Of a stretch of 64,000 nt of DNA, positions 26,256-34,507 are shown piece by piece; position 1 is the stretch's first letter, and each line of letters opens with the position of its first letter. Origin of the DNA: Rhodococcus sp. B7740 (GTDB lineage Bacteria; Actinomycetota; Actinomycetes; Mycobacteriales; Mycobacteriaceae); NCBI RefSeq assembly GCF_000954115.1, contig NZ_CP010797.1, positions 2,356,001 to 2,420,000 on the forward strand, given 5' to 3'. Made by a program: the position numbers and the translations under genes. A model generated the notes under the pieces. It saw only the letters and a program-made list of their open reading frames with translations. It had not been told where the DNA came from and did not search any database.

Positions 26256-27029
26256 CTAGAGAAGGACGTCGGGCTGCTCGTGCACGATCTTCTGGTAGAG
26301 CGGCTGGAAGCTGAACCACGCTGCTCGCGGGGTTCCCATCGTGTCGCGCACGGCCCGCGCGTCTTCGGGATCCGCGGGGATCGGGGTACCGACGGATTCC
26401 GCGAGGAACTGAGCGTGCGCGGAATGCTCGAAGGTGATGAACCACCACGCCGCCTCATCCACCGTCTGTCCCACTGTCACGACACCGTGGTTGCGCAGTA
26501 CCGCCGCCCGGTGCGGACCGAGATTGTGCGCAATGGCCTTGGCTTTGAGTTCTTCGAGGGTGACGCCGGTGTGGTCGGTGTGCAGAACATGATCTTCGAA
26601 GAACATGCAGCCTTCGTTGGTCAAAGGCTGCAACGGTCGGTCCAGCGAGGACCACGCACTCCCATACACACTGTGCGCGTGGGCAGCAGCAACGACATCC
26701 GGCCGCGCAGCATGAATTTCGGAATGGATGCGGAATGCGGCGGTGTTCAGAATCCCGTCACCCTGCACGACGACACCGTTGTGGTCGACGAGGATGAGAT
26801 CGCTCGCACGGATCTGTCCGAAGTGCAGTCCGAACGGGTTGACCCAGAACCGATCCGAGTACTCAGGATCGCGCGCGGTGATGTGGCCGGCGACTCCCAT
26901 GTCGAAGCCGTGCAGAGCGAACGCACGCAGTGCAACAGCGAGACGTTCCTTGCGGTCTCTGCGTTCGTCCTCGAGCGATTCGAACGCGGGAGGTTCGGCG
27001 AACATCATGCCGCGGGGTGAAGTAGTCAT
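26256..27029 (-). CDS. Class II aldolase/adducin family protein
   Basis: 257 aa from the ATG at 27029, which has AAGGAG seven bases upstream. Zinc-binding His residues are visible in AAAHAHSVYG and, near the C-terminus, VLRNHGVVTVG. FDMGVAGHITARDPEYSDRF is the conserved N-terminal loop of this family. Members act as aldolases, epimerases or decarboxylases on small hydroxy compounds; some in aromatic pathways handle hydroxylated cyclic acids. First gene of a unit with the MFS transporter, under the AT-rich motif at 27128. Precise reaction unknown. Confidence 0.85.
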   Translation of the reverse strand: MTTSPRGMMFAEPPAFESLEDERRDRKERLAVALRAFALHGFDMGVAGHITARDPEYSDRFWVNPFGLHFGQIRASDLILVDHNGVVVQGDGILNTAAFRIHSEIHAARPDVVAAAHAHSVYGSAWSSLDRPLQPLTNEGCMFFEDHVLHTDHTGVTLEELKAKAIAHNLGPHRAAVLRNHGVVTVGQTVDEAAWWFITFEHSAHAQFLAESVGTPIPADPEDARAVRDTMGTPRAAWFSFQPLYQKIVHEQPDVLL

Positions 27030-27127
27030 ACCGACTCCTTGTTGGGGGTGCCTCGGGTGAGTGCCCGTCGAACGCACGGGGCGGGAGTGCTCGGCGTCCG
27101 CGATGTGCGTCCGGTCACTTCTTTCGA

Positions 27128-27149
27128 TTCGAAATTAAATTAAATTTGG
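27128..27149. promoter_or_regulatory. AT-rich operator-like motif before the aldolase-MFS unit
   Basis: TTCGAAATTAAATTAAATTT, related to the motifs at 24784 and 29313, lies about 100 bp upstream of the aldolase start and just after the 3' end of the YciI gene. Confidence 0.5.
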
Positions 27150-27156
27150 TGTCGCG

Positions 27157-27555
27157 TCAAGCCCCGTCGGACTTCGGCGCCGTGCGCTTGATTTCCTCTG
27201 AACGGAGCTCCGCGCGCAAAAGGCCTGCGAACGGTTCCGGGATCAGCTGTCGAAACGGAGCGACGGTAACGGATTCGAACAGTCCTGCAGTGCAGTATGG
27301 TTCGCGGTCGATCCAGGACCGGACGTCGTCGAGCGAGTCGGCACCCACGACGAGCGTCATTCCGCCCCACCCACCGTGATCGTCCTCGAAGCTGCCACCC
27401 CAGCGAACACGATCTCGATGCTCGATCATGAACTTCAGGTGCTCGCTCCGGGTGGCCTCGCGTATCGAGTCGGCGCGGGGCGTCTTGGTTGCCATCACGA
27501 CGAAGGACATCGCATAGCGACAATCAGGGGTCTTCGTGTGCACGGGAGCGCTCAC
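27157..27555 (-). CDS. YciI-like (YCII domain) protein
   Basis: 132 aa beginning at a GTG whose bases overlap the TGA of the upstream ThDP enzyme gene (GTGA). The body carries the YCII fold: SFVVMATKTPRADSIREATR, EHLKFMIEHRDRVRWGGSFE and VVGADSLDDVRSWIDREPY. YciI proteins are small ferredoxin-like-fold enzymes; some are dehydrochlorinases or isomerases in aromatic pathways (for example muconolactone-related). Its role here, possibly removal of a reactive intermediate, is not defined. Confidence 0.8.
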   Translation of the reverse strand: MSAPVHTKTPDCRYAMSFVVMATKTPRADSIREATRSEHLKFMIEHRDRVRWGGSFEDDHGGWGGMTLVVGADSLDDVRSWIDREPYCTAGLFESVTVAPFRQLIPEPFAGLLRAELRSEEIKRTAPKSDGA

Positions 27556-29162
27556 GATAGGCGTCTGCGCACGGTGGCGAAAATTTCTGCGGCCGCGGGA
27601 TGTACGACGTCACGGGTCACCCGAACATCCAGCACGACCACGCCCTGGGGGTCCGCCAGGATCTGCGGCAGCAACTCCAGGTCGGCTACCTCGCCGATCA
27701 CGTGGCCTGTCGCGCCGAACCCCTCGGCCAATCGGGCGAGGTCCGGGGTTCGGAACAGAGCCGTGCTCGGGTCAAGCCCTTTGGCGTTCAGGCTGTGGAA
27801 CTCCTGGCCGTAGCCGCCGTCGTTCACCACCACTACTGTGAGCGGAATATCGTGACGCACAGCCGCGTCGAGCTCCTGCACGCTCATCATGAACCCGCCG
27901 TCGCCCACGAACAGGGTTGTCCTGCCCAGTCCCGCTGCAACGCCTATCGCAAGACCCAGCCCTTGACCGATTGCACCGAAGTCCGGGGAGAAGAAGAACG
28001 TGTCGGCCGATGCAGGGCGAATGTGGTTGCAGACGAACCCGGTGAAATGACCTCCGTCGGTCACCACGACGCGGTCGGCGGGCAACGCGCCATCGATCGC
28101 GGACAGTGCACGACGCGGGTCGAGCGCGCCGTCGTCGACGTAGGCCGAAACCTCATCGCGCGCAGACGAATACCACGCAGTCCTGGCCCGGCTCGGAAGC
28201 CGGTCCAGCAGATCCACGCACGTGAGCGCAGCGTCTCCGGCGCACACCACGTCGGCGGTCGGCCCGTGCACTCGGCCAGAGGCATCGGCCTCGATCAGTA
28301 TCAGCTTCGTATCGTTCAGCAACTCACCGGACCGCGTGGTCCAGGCACTAAGGGACGTGCCTACCGCTACGACTGCGTCGGCCTGCACGAATGCCGTGCG
28401 TGCCTCTTCCGATCCGAACCCGCCACTCGTTCCTACTACCGCTGGATTCCCTGAAAGAAACCCATGTGCGAGAACGGTTGTCGCGACGGGGGCGCCGAGT
28501 GCAGCCGCCAACCGTGCGACGGCGTCGTCCGCTCCGGCTGCCACCGCTCCCCTACCGGCCAACACCAGAGGTCGTTCAGAGTCCGCGAGAACGGCTGCTG
28601 CACGGGTGATGTCCGTCGCCGATGCGCGGGCAATGGCAGGTGTGCGGACCTCGCGCCAGGATGCAGCGGTGTCGGGCACGATATCGAACTGAATGTCCGT
28701 CGGCATGTTGAACACGACAGGGCCAGGGGTGCCGGTCATCCTGACCAGTGCTTCGTGTAGATCGTTCATCGCAGTTCCCGCAGACTCGAGCCCGACAGTG
28801 ATGCCCGCGGTCGCATCGCCGAACGCAGTTTGATCGAAATCTTGAACGTGAGTTTTGTTGGTACGCGGGGTGTCACCGGCCAACAGCAGGATGGGAGACT
28901 GCCGGCGTCGGGCGGCAACGAGCGAGGTGCCCGTCTGTGACAGACCCGGTCCGTGCGTCACCGAGCACAACCCGAGACGCCCGGTCCGGGCATAACCGTC
29001 GGCCATCGACACGGCGTGCTGCTCATGGCGAGCATGCACCACATCGACTCCCAGATTATGGAGGGAGTTCAGCAGGTCGAGGTTTCCGTCACCCATCACG
29101 CAGAAGATGCGCGTGGCGCCGTGGCTGACCAATGCGTGGGCAAGTTGTTCGTGGACTTTCAC
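27552..29162 (-). CDS. Acetolactate-synthase-like ThDP enzyme of unknown substrate
   Basis: 536 aa. The three ThDP-enzyme domains are recognisable: the N-terminal Pyr domain with catalytic Glu in HARHEQHAVSMADGYAR, a middle domain (ATDITRAAAVLADSERPLVL), and the C-terminal PP domain with GDGGFMMSVQELDAAV and NDGGYG (Mg-binding GDG-N). It starts with GTG after GAAAGG. It is divergent from the hydratase at 29369. Similar proteins decarboxylate or ligate 2-oxoacids. As part of this regulon it may process a 2-oxoacid or acyl product; it is not a close match to benzoylformate decarboxylase at 7249. Confidence 0.85.
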   Translation of the reverse strand: MKVHEQLAHALVSHGATRIFCVMGDGNLDLLNSLHNLGVDVVHARHEQHAVSMADGYARTGRLGLCSVTHGPGLSQTGTSLVAARRRQSPILLLAGDTPRTNKTHVQDFDQTAFGDATAGITVGLESAGTAMNDLHEALVRMTGTPGPVVFNMPTDIQFDIVPDTAASWREVRTPAIARASATDITRAAAVLADSERPLVLAGRGAVAAGADDAVARLAAALGAPVATTVLAHGFLSGNPAVVGTSGGFGSEEARTAFVQADAVVAVGTSLSAWTTRSGELLNDTKLILIEADASGRVHGPTADVVCAGDAALTCVDLLDRLPSRARTAWYSSARDEVSAYVDDGALDPRRALSAIDGALPADRVVVTDGGHFTGFVCNHIRPASADTFFFSPDFGAIGQGLGLAIGVAAGLGRTTLFVGDGGFMMSVQELDAAVRHDIPLTVVVVNDGGYGQEFHSLNAKGLDPSTALFRTPDLARLAEGFGATGHVIGEVADLELLPQILADPQGVVVLDVRVTRDVVHPAAAEIFATVRRRLS

Positions 29163-29202
29163 CGAAGCCGAACCTTTCGTATGGGGTAGATACCTCGAAT
29201 GT

Positions 29203-29230
29203 TAGATGAGAACATGTTCTCGTGTATCTA
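29203..29230. promoter_or_regulatory. Perfect palindrome GAGAACATGTTCTC, candidate TetR operator
   Basis: The 14-bp palindrome at 29208-29221 sits inside a larger imperfect inverted repeat (TAGAT...ATCTA). The stretch from 29203 matches, in reverse complement, the site at 32462-32484 in 20 of 23 positions. It lies in the divergent promoter of the ThDP gene and the hydratase/dehydrogenase operon. Confidence 0.7.
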
Positions 29231-29312
29231 GAATGGATCTGTCGGTTGGTTCGATCGTTTCGCTCCGCCGGTTCGGGGCGACGTCGAAGCCGCGCCCGTT
29301 GCAAAGTTCGCT

Positions 29313-29340
29313 ATTTGAATCTATGTTAAATTCAAATAAT
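29313..29340. promoter_or_regulatory. AT-rich palindromic operator-like motif
   Basis: Contains TTTGAATCTATGTTAAATTC, with inverted arms TTTGAAT and ATTCAAA. It shares TTTGAATCTA-N2-TTAAA with the site at 24784. It lies just upstream of the ATG at 29369 and overlaps the alternative ATG at 29339. Confidence 0.6.
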
Positions 29341-29368
29341 GCCGTCGACGTCTCGAGGTAAACACGAC

Positions 29369-30115
29369 ATGGGTCCCGCTCTTCTGATCGACGACAGTCT
29401 CGACGGTCGTACCGTTGTTCGCCTGAACAGAACCGACACGCGCAACGCGATCGACCTGGACATGGTTCGAGAACTGCACGAGGTCTGCTCCGAACTGGAG
29501 AGTCGACCACGTATCGCGATCTTCGCGGGCGAAGGACCTGCATTCGCTTCAGGCGCGGACATCGAACAGCTTCGAGCGCGACGTCGGGACGACGCTTTGG
29601 CCGGAATCAACTCCAGAATTTTCGACCGAATCCACGATCTCCCAATGCCGACCATTGCGCTCCTACACGGATACGCCCTCGGCGGAGGCGCGGAACTGGC
29701 CTACGCGTGCGACTTTCGAATCGGCGCGACGGATCTGAGGATCGGCAATCCGGAGGTCGGGCTTGGCATAGCAGCCGCAGCAGGTGCCGGATGGCGGCTC
29801 AGGGACCTCGTGGGATTGGCACTCGCCAAGGACATGTTGCTCACCGGCAAACTCTTGAATGCGCAGTCCGCGCTGGCGTCCGGCCTACTGAACCAGGTGG
29901 TCGAGCCTGCGATGCTGCTCGACGCAGGCCACGAACTCGCCGACAGAATTTCCGCTCAGTCGCCCACAGCTGTCCGGTTGACCAAAACCATCCTCGCCGC
30001 ACCGCCTGCAGCACACCCCATCGTCGACGAGTTGGCGCAGGCCATTCTCTTCGAAACACCCGAGAAAGCCGAACTCATGGACGCGTTCTTGTCGACTCGG
30101 AGGCGAACATCATGA
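29369..30115 (+). CDS. Enoyl-CoA hydratase
   Basis: 248 aa from the ATG at 29369, which follows GAGGTAAACACGAC; an in-frame ATG at 29339 lies within the operator-like palindrome and has no binding site. Crotonase motifs: VRLNRTDTRNAIDLDMVREL, GPAFASGADIEQLRAR and YALGGGAELAYACDFRIG, then NPEVGLGIAAAAGAG with the Glu typical of true hydratases. It overlaps the 3-hydroxyacyl-CoA dehydrogenase gene by ATGA, so hydration and oxidation of an acyl-CoA are coupled as in beta-oxidation. Confidence 0.9.
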   Translation: MGPALLIDDSLDGRTVVRLNRTDTRNAIDLDMVRELHEVCSELESRPRIAIFAGEGPAFASGADIEQLRARRRDDALAGINSRIFDRIHDLPMPTIALLHGYALGGGAELAYACDFRIGATDLRIGNPEVGLGIAAAAGAGWRLRDLVGLALAKDMLLTGKLLNAQSALASGLLNQVVEPAMLLDAGHELADRISAQSPTAVRLTKTILAAPPAAHPIVDELAQAILFETPEKAELMDAFLSTRRRTS

Positions 30116-30981
30116 CCTCTTCGCTCTCGACGACCCCCACAGACCTACCCGGCCATGTCGTGGTGATCGGCGGCGGACGCATGGGCACAGGTATAGCCCA
30201 CGTGCTCCTCGCTCGGTCGGTCGCGGTGACCATGGTGGAGAGCAACCCAGCTCGCCTGTCCGATGCACAACACGCCGTCGCGAAGTCTTTGACGAAAGCG
30301 GCCAGTTCTACCGAAGCCCAGCCTGACGTGGACGAGATGCTCGCGCGGCTGAGTCTGGTCCAGTCTCTGCCGACGAACCATCCAGCCGGGCTCGTCATCG
30401 AAGCCGTTCCGGAATCGATGGAGGCGAAGAGGGCGGTACTCCGAATGGCCGAAGAAGTCTGTCCCACTGCCTTTCTCGCTACGAACACCAGTTCGCTGTC
30501 CGTCGGCGAGATGGCACAGACACTCGAGCGCCCCGCCCGGCTCATCGGCTTACACTTCTTCAACCCCGTTCCCACCAGCTCTCTCATCGAGGTCGTCGTC
30601 GGCGCGGAGACCGAACCCACCCTCGTCCGTGCGGCCGAACGGTGGGTCGCTGCCCTGGGCAAGAGCGCCATCACGGTCAACGACTCCCCCGGGTTCGCCA
30701 GTAGCAGACTCGGCGTCTCTCTTGCCCTCGAAGCGATTCGGATGCTCGAACAAGGCGTCGCCAGCGCCCACGACATCGACACCGCCATGACCCTGGGCTA
30801 CCGGCACCCCATGGGGCCTCTACGTACGACGGACATAGTCGGACTCGACGTGCGCTTGGCGATAGCCGATCACCTTGCGCGCACCATCGGGCCCGCGTTC
30901 GAGCCGCCGCAGCTATTGCGAGAGAAAGTCGCGTCCGGCGAAATCGGACGAAAGGCCGGCCGCGGGTTCTTCTCGTGGTGA
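30112..30981 (+). CDS. 3-hydroxyacyl-CoA dehydrogenase
   Basis: 289 aa, NAD-dependent oxidation of 3-hydroxyacyl-CoA. The Rossmann motif VVVIGGGRMGTGIAHVLLAR starts at about residue 15. LATNTSSLSVGEMAQTL and IGLHFFNPVPTSSLIEVV carry the catalytic-His segment of the family, and NDSPGFASSRLGVSLALEA begins the C-terminal helical domain, ending at GRKAGRGFFSW. The start is set by the ATGA overlap with the hydratase. Full-length relative to the usual 280-290 aa. Confidence 0.93.
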   Translation: MTSSLSTTPTDLPGHVVVIGGGRMGTGIAHVLLARSVAVTMVESNPARLSDAQHAVAKSLTKAASSTEAQPDVDEMLARLSLVQSLPTNHPAGLVIEAVPESMEAKRAVLRMAEEVCPTAFLATNTSSLSVGEMAQTLERPARLIGLHFFNPVPTSSLIEVVVGAETEPTLVRAAERWVAALGKSAITVNDSPGFASSRLGVSLALEAIRMLEQGVASAHDIDTAMTLGYRHPMGPLRTTDIVGLDVRLAIADHLARTIGPAFEPPQLLREKVASGEIGRKAGRGFFSW

Positions 30982-31015
30982 TCTCTTACCCGTTCATTTT
31001 CAGCAGGGAGTCGAC

Positions 31016-31813
31016 ATGGATCTAGATCTGGCACGGCGGCCCGTCATCGTCACCGGCGGCGCCTCGAACATCGGGCGCGGGATCGTTCACGCCTTTGCAC
31101 GTGAAGGCGCACGGATCGTCCTCTCCGACATCGACGGCCCGCAGGCCGAACGGGTCAGGCTCGAGGCCCTCGAACTCGGTGCCGCGGCTGTCGAACTGGC
31201 GATCGGTGACCTGGTCGAGGACGGGCGTGCCGAGAAGATTGCGCAAGACACCGTCGATCTGTGGGGTGGAATCGACGTGCTGGTCAACAACGCAGGATGG
31301 AGCAGGCCCGGTTTCCTGGCGAAAGACACCGACCGCTCGGGATGGCAGCGAGCTGTCGAAGTCAACCTGTTCACGGCGATATCGATGACGCAAGCGGTGT
31401 TGCCCACCATGACGCACGCCCGCAGCGGCTCGATCATCTTTCTCGCCAGCGAAGCGGCGTTCGGACAGATCCGCCAGGGCGTCTACGGTGCGACGAAGGC
31501 GGCGGTCGTCGCGCTGTCGCGGACGGCCGCACGCGAACACGGCAGACACGGAATCCGGTCCAACGTCGTGTGCCCCGGTCTGGTCGTGCCGGACGGCCCC
31601 GAGGCGGTCGGGCCCTCGAGCCTGTGGGCCGTCGGTGTCGAGGAAGTCTTCACCGAAAAGCAGTCGCAGTACTTGCTGGACAGCACCCCACTACAGCGCG
31701 CGACGACGGCAGAGGACGTCGCGAACTCGGTGCTCTGGCTCGCCTCCGAGCGCGCGGCACGGCAGGTGACCGGGCAATTGTTCTCCGTCAGCGGCGGCTA
31801 CACGATGCCGTGA
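31016..31813 (+). CDS. Short-chain dehydrogenase/reductase
   Basis: 265-aa SDR. NAD(P) motif TGGASNIGRGIVHAF near the N-terminus followed by an acidic residue (LSDID), which favours NAD. Also NNAGWSRPGF, a Ser in IIFLASEAAF and the catalytic Tyr-Lys in YGATKAAVVALSRTA; GQLFSVSGGYTMP closes the fold. GGGAG precedes the ATG. It is last in the hydratase-dehydrogenase operon. It could act as a dihydrodiol dehydrogenase for the Rieske dioxygenase product or as a 3-hydroxyacyl reductase; sequence alone does not decide. Confidence 0.88.
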   Translation: MDLDLARRPVIVTGGASNIGRGIVHAFAREGARIVLSDIDGPQAERVRLEALELGAAAVELAIGDLVEDGRAEKIAQDTVDLWGGIDVLVNNAGWSRPGFLAKDTDRSGWQRAVEVNLFTAISMTQAVLPTMTHARSGSIIFLASEAAFGQIRQGVYGATKAAVVALSRTAAREHGRHGIRSNVVCPGLVVPDGPEAVGPSSLWAVGVEEVFTEKQSQYLLDSTPLQRATTAEDVANSVLWLASERAARQVTGQLFSVSGGYTMP

Positions 31814-31820
31814 GGCGGCC

Positions 31821-32426
31821 CTACGCCTCGGTTCGGTCGCTCCTCTCCCAGGCACCCAGTACGGCAGCAGCGAGAGATCGCGCTATCTTCCTGCTTGACC
31901 AGCCCTGTTGCGCCAGGTCGATGACCACACGCTCGTCGAAAATGGTGATCCACATCAGCACCTTGAAGTCGACGTCGTTCGCGGAGAGGACACCGTCGGC
32001 CGCCAGCTCCCCGACCACGGGCGCAAGGGCGGATCGCAGCGCTGTGGTCGGCGGATCGTCGTCCGCTATCCGTTCGAGGAACCCAGCCGAACTGCGTATC
32101 CGTGTGGCAGCCCGTCCCCAATCGACGGCCATGCGCGCCCAACGCACACACATCGCGTCGAAGCGTTTCTCCCCCTGGCCGGGAACGGCCGCGAGCTCGG
32201 TGACCAGTTCGTCGATTAACCGGTAGTAAAAGTCTCGATGGGCGTCCTGCACATCGGCGAAGTGTCGATACACCGTAGCCGTCGCCACCCCCGACGCTCG
32301 CGCGAGATCCGGGAGGCTGAATCCGACGCCCTTCTCCGCCAGCAACGTCCCTACGGTGTCCAAGAGCATGTCTCGGGTACGGGCCGTGTCGCGACGAAGC
32401 GACACGGCACCGTCAGATCCCTGCAT
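31821..32426 (-). CDS. TetR-family regulator
   Basis: 201 aa from the ATG at 32426; a GTG at 32465 is an alternative and would add 13 residues. HTH region: DTARTRDMLLDTVGTLLAEK and LPDLARASGVATATVYRHFA. The C-terminal domain includes MCVRWARMAVDWGRAATRIR. Convergent with the SDR gene (7-bp gap). The site at 32462-32484 lies on its own promoter and an almost identical site controls the divergent promoter at 29203, so this protein is the natural candidate to bind both (inference). Confidence 0.87.
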   Translation of the reverse strand: MQGSDGAVSLRRDTARTRDMLLDTVGTLLAEKGVGFSLPDLARASGVATATVYRHFADVQDAHRDFYYRLIDELVTELAAVPGQGEKRFDAMCVRWARMAVDWGRAATRIRSSAGFLERIADDDPPTTALRSALAPVVGELAADGVLSANDVDFKVLMWITIFDERVVIDLAQQGWSSRKIARSLAAAVLGAWERSDRTEA

Positions 32427-32461
32427 TCTAGAGCGCACCCTCACACTGTAACGCGGTTCTA

Positions 32462-32484
32462 ACACAAGAAAATGTTTTCATCTA
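32462..32484. promoter_or_regulatory. Operator-like site before the TetR gene, twin of 29203
   Basis: Reverse complement reads TAGATGAAAACATTTTCTTG followed by TGT, matching the site at 29203 except for three positions that break the perfect palindrome. Spacing to the TetR start is consistent with autoregulation. Confidence 0.65.
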
Positions 32485-32600
32485 CAGCGCTTGCGGGAAA
32501 TCTGCTGTGGCCCTACTCTCACCAGAGATGAGAAGAACTTCCCGCATTCGGGATCTCTCAATCTGCCCGTAAACCACAGCGTTCGGAGAGGCATTCCCTG

Positions 32601-33572
32601 ATGAAAGTACGAGTACTGAGCGGCATAATCGCTCTGTCCGTTTTGATGTCCGCGTGCGGATCCGGGGCGGAGGAGACCGGATCCGACGACACAGTCGAGA
32701 TCGGGATCCTCCAGATCGCTTCGGCCGGCGTTCTCGACGAAACCGTCGCAGCCTTCGAAGCCGAACTGACACAACAACTCGCGCCACGCGAAGTCAAATT
32801 CGATCTCAAGAACGCGCAGGGTGATCAGTCTTTGATCACCAGCCTCGCCAGCACTATGGCCGACAGCGACGCCGACGCCTTCGCGGTGATCGGCACACCC
32901 CTCGTCATCGCGCTGGCTGGTCAAGAAAAGCGCCGCCCTGTCATCGCGTTGGCCATGGGCGACCCAGTCGGGTCCAAAGTCGCCGACTCTCTCGAAGCCC
33001 CCGGTGGAAACGTCACCGGCAGCGTCGATTTCGTCGATCCTGCCCTGCCTCTCGAACAGATCATGTCGATCGAGCCTGCACCGAAGACCATCGGCACAAT
33101 CTACGATCCCTCGAACCCCAACATGCAAGCGTGGATCGACGCGTTCCGCGAGGCCGTCGCCGAGTATCCTGGGCTCGAAATAGTCGAGTCCACCGTCTCC
33201 GGTACCGCCGATGTATCCGCAGCCGCACGCAGTCTGGCCGGCCGCTCGGACATTCAGATCATCGGACCCGACGTCGCCGCATTCGCTGCCATGGACGTCA
33301 TCGGAGCAACCGCCCTCGCCAACAAAATCCCCACCTACGTCATCGCGGGCGACCCGACGGTTCCGGGCATACTCGCATCCGTCGGTACGGACTACCCGGC
33401 AAGCGGTCGCCGCGCAGCCGACGCGGCTGCCGAGGCCATCAACGGCACCGACCCGGGCACGATCCCGTTCAGCCTGCCGGAGGGCATCGAGTTCACGATC
33501 AACCAGCAGACCGTTGATTCCCTGGGAATCGTTCTACCCGAGAGTATCTCGTCCAGCGGACAGGTGAAGTGA
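32601..33572 (+). CDS. ABC transporter substrate-binding lipoprotein (TrpX/PF04392 type)
   Basis: 323 aa. Signal peptide with lipobox LMSACGSG at about residues 15-22, so the mature protein is a membrane-anchored lipoprotein. EIGILQIASAGVLDETVAAF starts the binding domain, and PKTIGTIYDPSNPNMQAWID and GPDVAAFAAMDVIGATALAN lie in its two lobes. This family (ABC_sub_bind) works with small branched permeases and single ATPases, as seen in the TrpXYZ system. It is the first gene of a six-gene operon; the ligand may be an amino acid derivative or hydroxyacid, judging by the downstream enzymes. Confidence 0.88.
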   Translation: MKVRVLSGIIALSVLMSACGSGAEETGSDDTVEIGILQIASAGVLDETVAAFEAELTQQLAPREVKFDLKNAQGDQSLITSLASTMADSDADAFAVIGTPLVIALAGQEKRRPVIALAMGDPVGSKVADSLEAPGGNVTGSVDFVDPALPLEQIMSIEPAPKTIGTIYDPSNPNMQAWIDAFREAVAEYPGLEIVESTVSGTADVSAAARSLAGRSDIQIIGPDVAAFAAMDVIGATALANKIPTYVIAGDPTVPGILASVGTDYPASGRRAADAAAEAINGTDPGTIPFSLPEGIEFTINQQTVDSLGIVLPESISSSGQVK

Positions 33573-34507
33573 TGGATCGCATTCTGCTCGACATGTTCGT
33601 GACCGGGCTCCCTTTGGTGCCGGTCGTGTTGGGAATCTACATGGTCTTTCGTATCAAAGCGGACTTCGATCTCACCGTCGAGGGCAGCTTCGTCACAGGC
33701 GGGGCAGTGTGTGCAATCAGTCTCGGCAACGGCGTCGAGGCCTGGGTGGCAATACTGTTCGGAGTCGTTGCCGCCGCTGCAGCAGGGTTCGTCACGTCGA
33801 TTCTTCACTTGCTACTGAAGATTCCAGTTCTGCTCGCGGGACTCATCATGAGCATCGGACTGTTCAGCGTCAATCTGCACATCCTCGGCCAGCCCACCGT
33901 CTCCTTGGCGCTGGACGAGACGATCTTCAGCCCGTTCGACTCCTTCGACGCCGGAGCTGCAGATCTGGCAACGATCGCGCTGATGGGTACGGTCATAGCA
34001 CTGACAATGGCCGCCTTCGCTCTGTTCCTCAAAACCGAAACGGGTCTCGCCCTCCGCGCGACCGGCGACAACAACAGGATGTCGCGCAGCCAGGGCGTCA
34101 ACGACAAGTTCATGACCGTCCTGACATTGGTCATCGCGAACGGGCTGGCAGGCCTCGGAGCCGGATTGGCCGTGCAGCACCAGAGTTACGCCGACGTCAA
34201 CATGGGACTGGGGACGTTCGTCGCCGGCGTAGGCGCAGTACTGCTGGGCGAGCTGATGTTTCGTCCATCCGGCTCGAAGCTTCTGCGTATTGTGCTGGCC
34301 GTTGTCGTCGGCACCCTCGCCTACCGTTTGATTCTCGTCGCCTCGCTCCGTTTCGGCTTGCCTGCAAGCGATCTCAAGGGCGTTATGGCACTGACCCTCG
34401 TGGTGGCCATTGCCTTCGAACGCTATATGGGGCCCGTCGCCGGCCGATTCCGCGTCAGACGAGAACCGGTCCCACCGGCCGCCCGAACCCGAGAGAAGGT
34501 CAACTGA
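33572..34507 (+). CDS. ABC transporter permease (TrpY-like)
   Basis: 311 aa with about eight hydrophobic helices (MFVTGLPLVPVVLGIYMVF, then GLIMSIGLFSVNLHILG, ATIALMGTVIALTMAAFALF). The segment ETGLALRATGDNNRMSRSQG is the cytoplasmic loop that contacts the ATPase in branched-chain/ribose-type permeases. ATG overlaps the upstream TGA (TGATG). It forms the membrane channel for the binding protein at 32601. Confidence 0.9.
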   Translation: MDRILLDMFVTGLPLVPVVLGIYMVFRIKADFDLTVEGSFVTGGAVCAISLGNGVEAWVAILFGVVAAAAAGFVTSILHLLLKIPVLLAGLIMSIGLFSVNLHILGQPTVSLALDETIFSPFDSFDAGAADLATIALMGTVIALTMAAFALFLKTETGLALRATGDNNRMSRSQGVNDKFMTVLTLVIANGLAGLGAGLAVQHQSYADVNMGLGTFVAGVGAVLLGELMFRPSGSKLLRIVLAVVVGTLAYRLILVASLRFGLPASDLKGVMALTLVVAIAFERYMGPVAGRFRVRREPVPPAARTREKVN

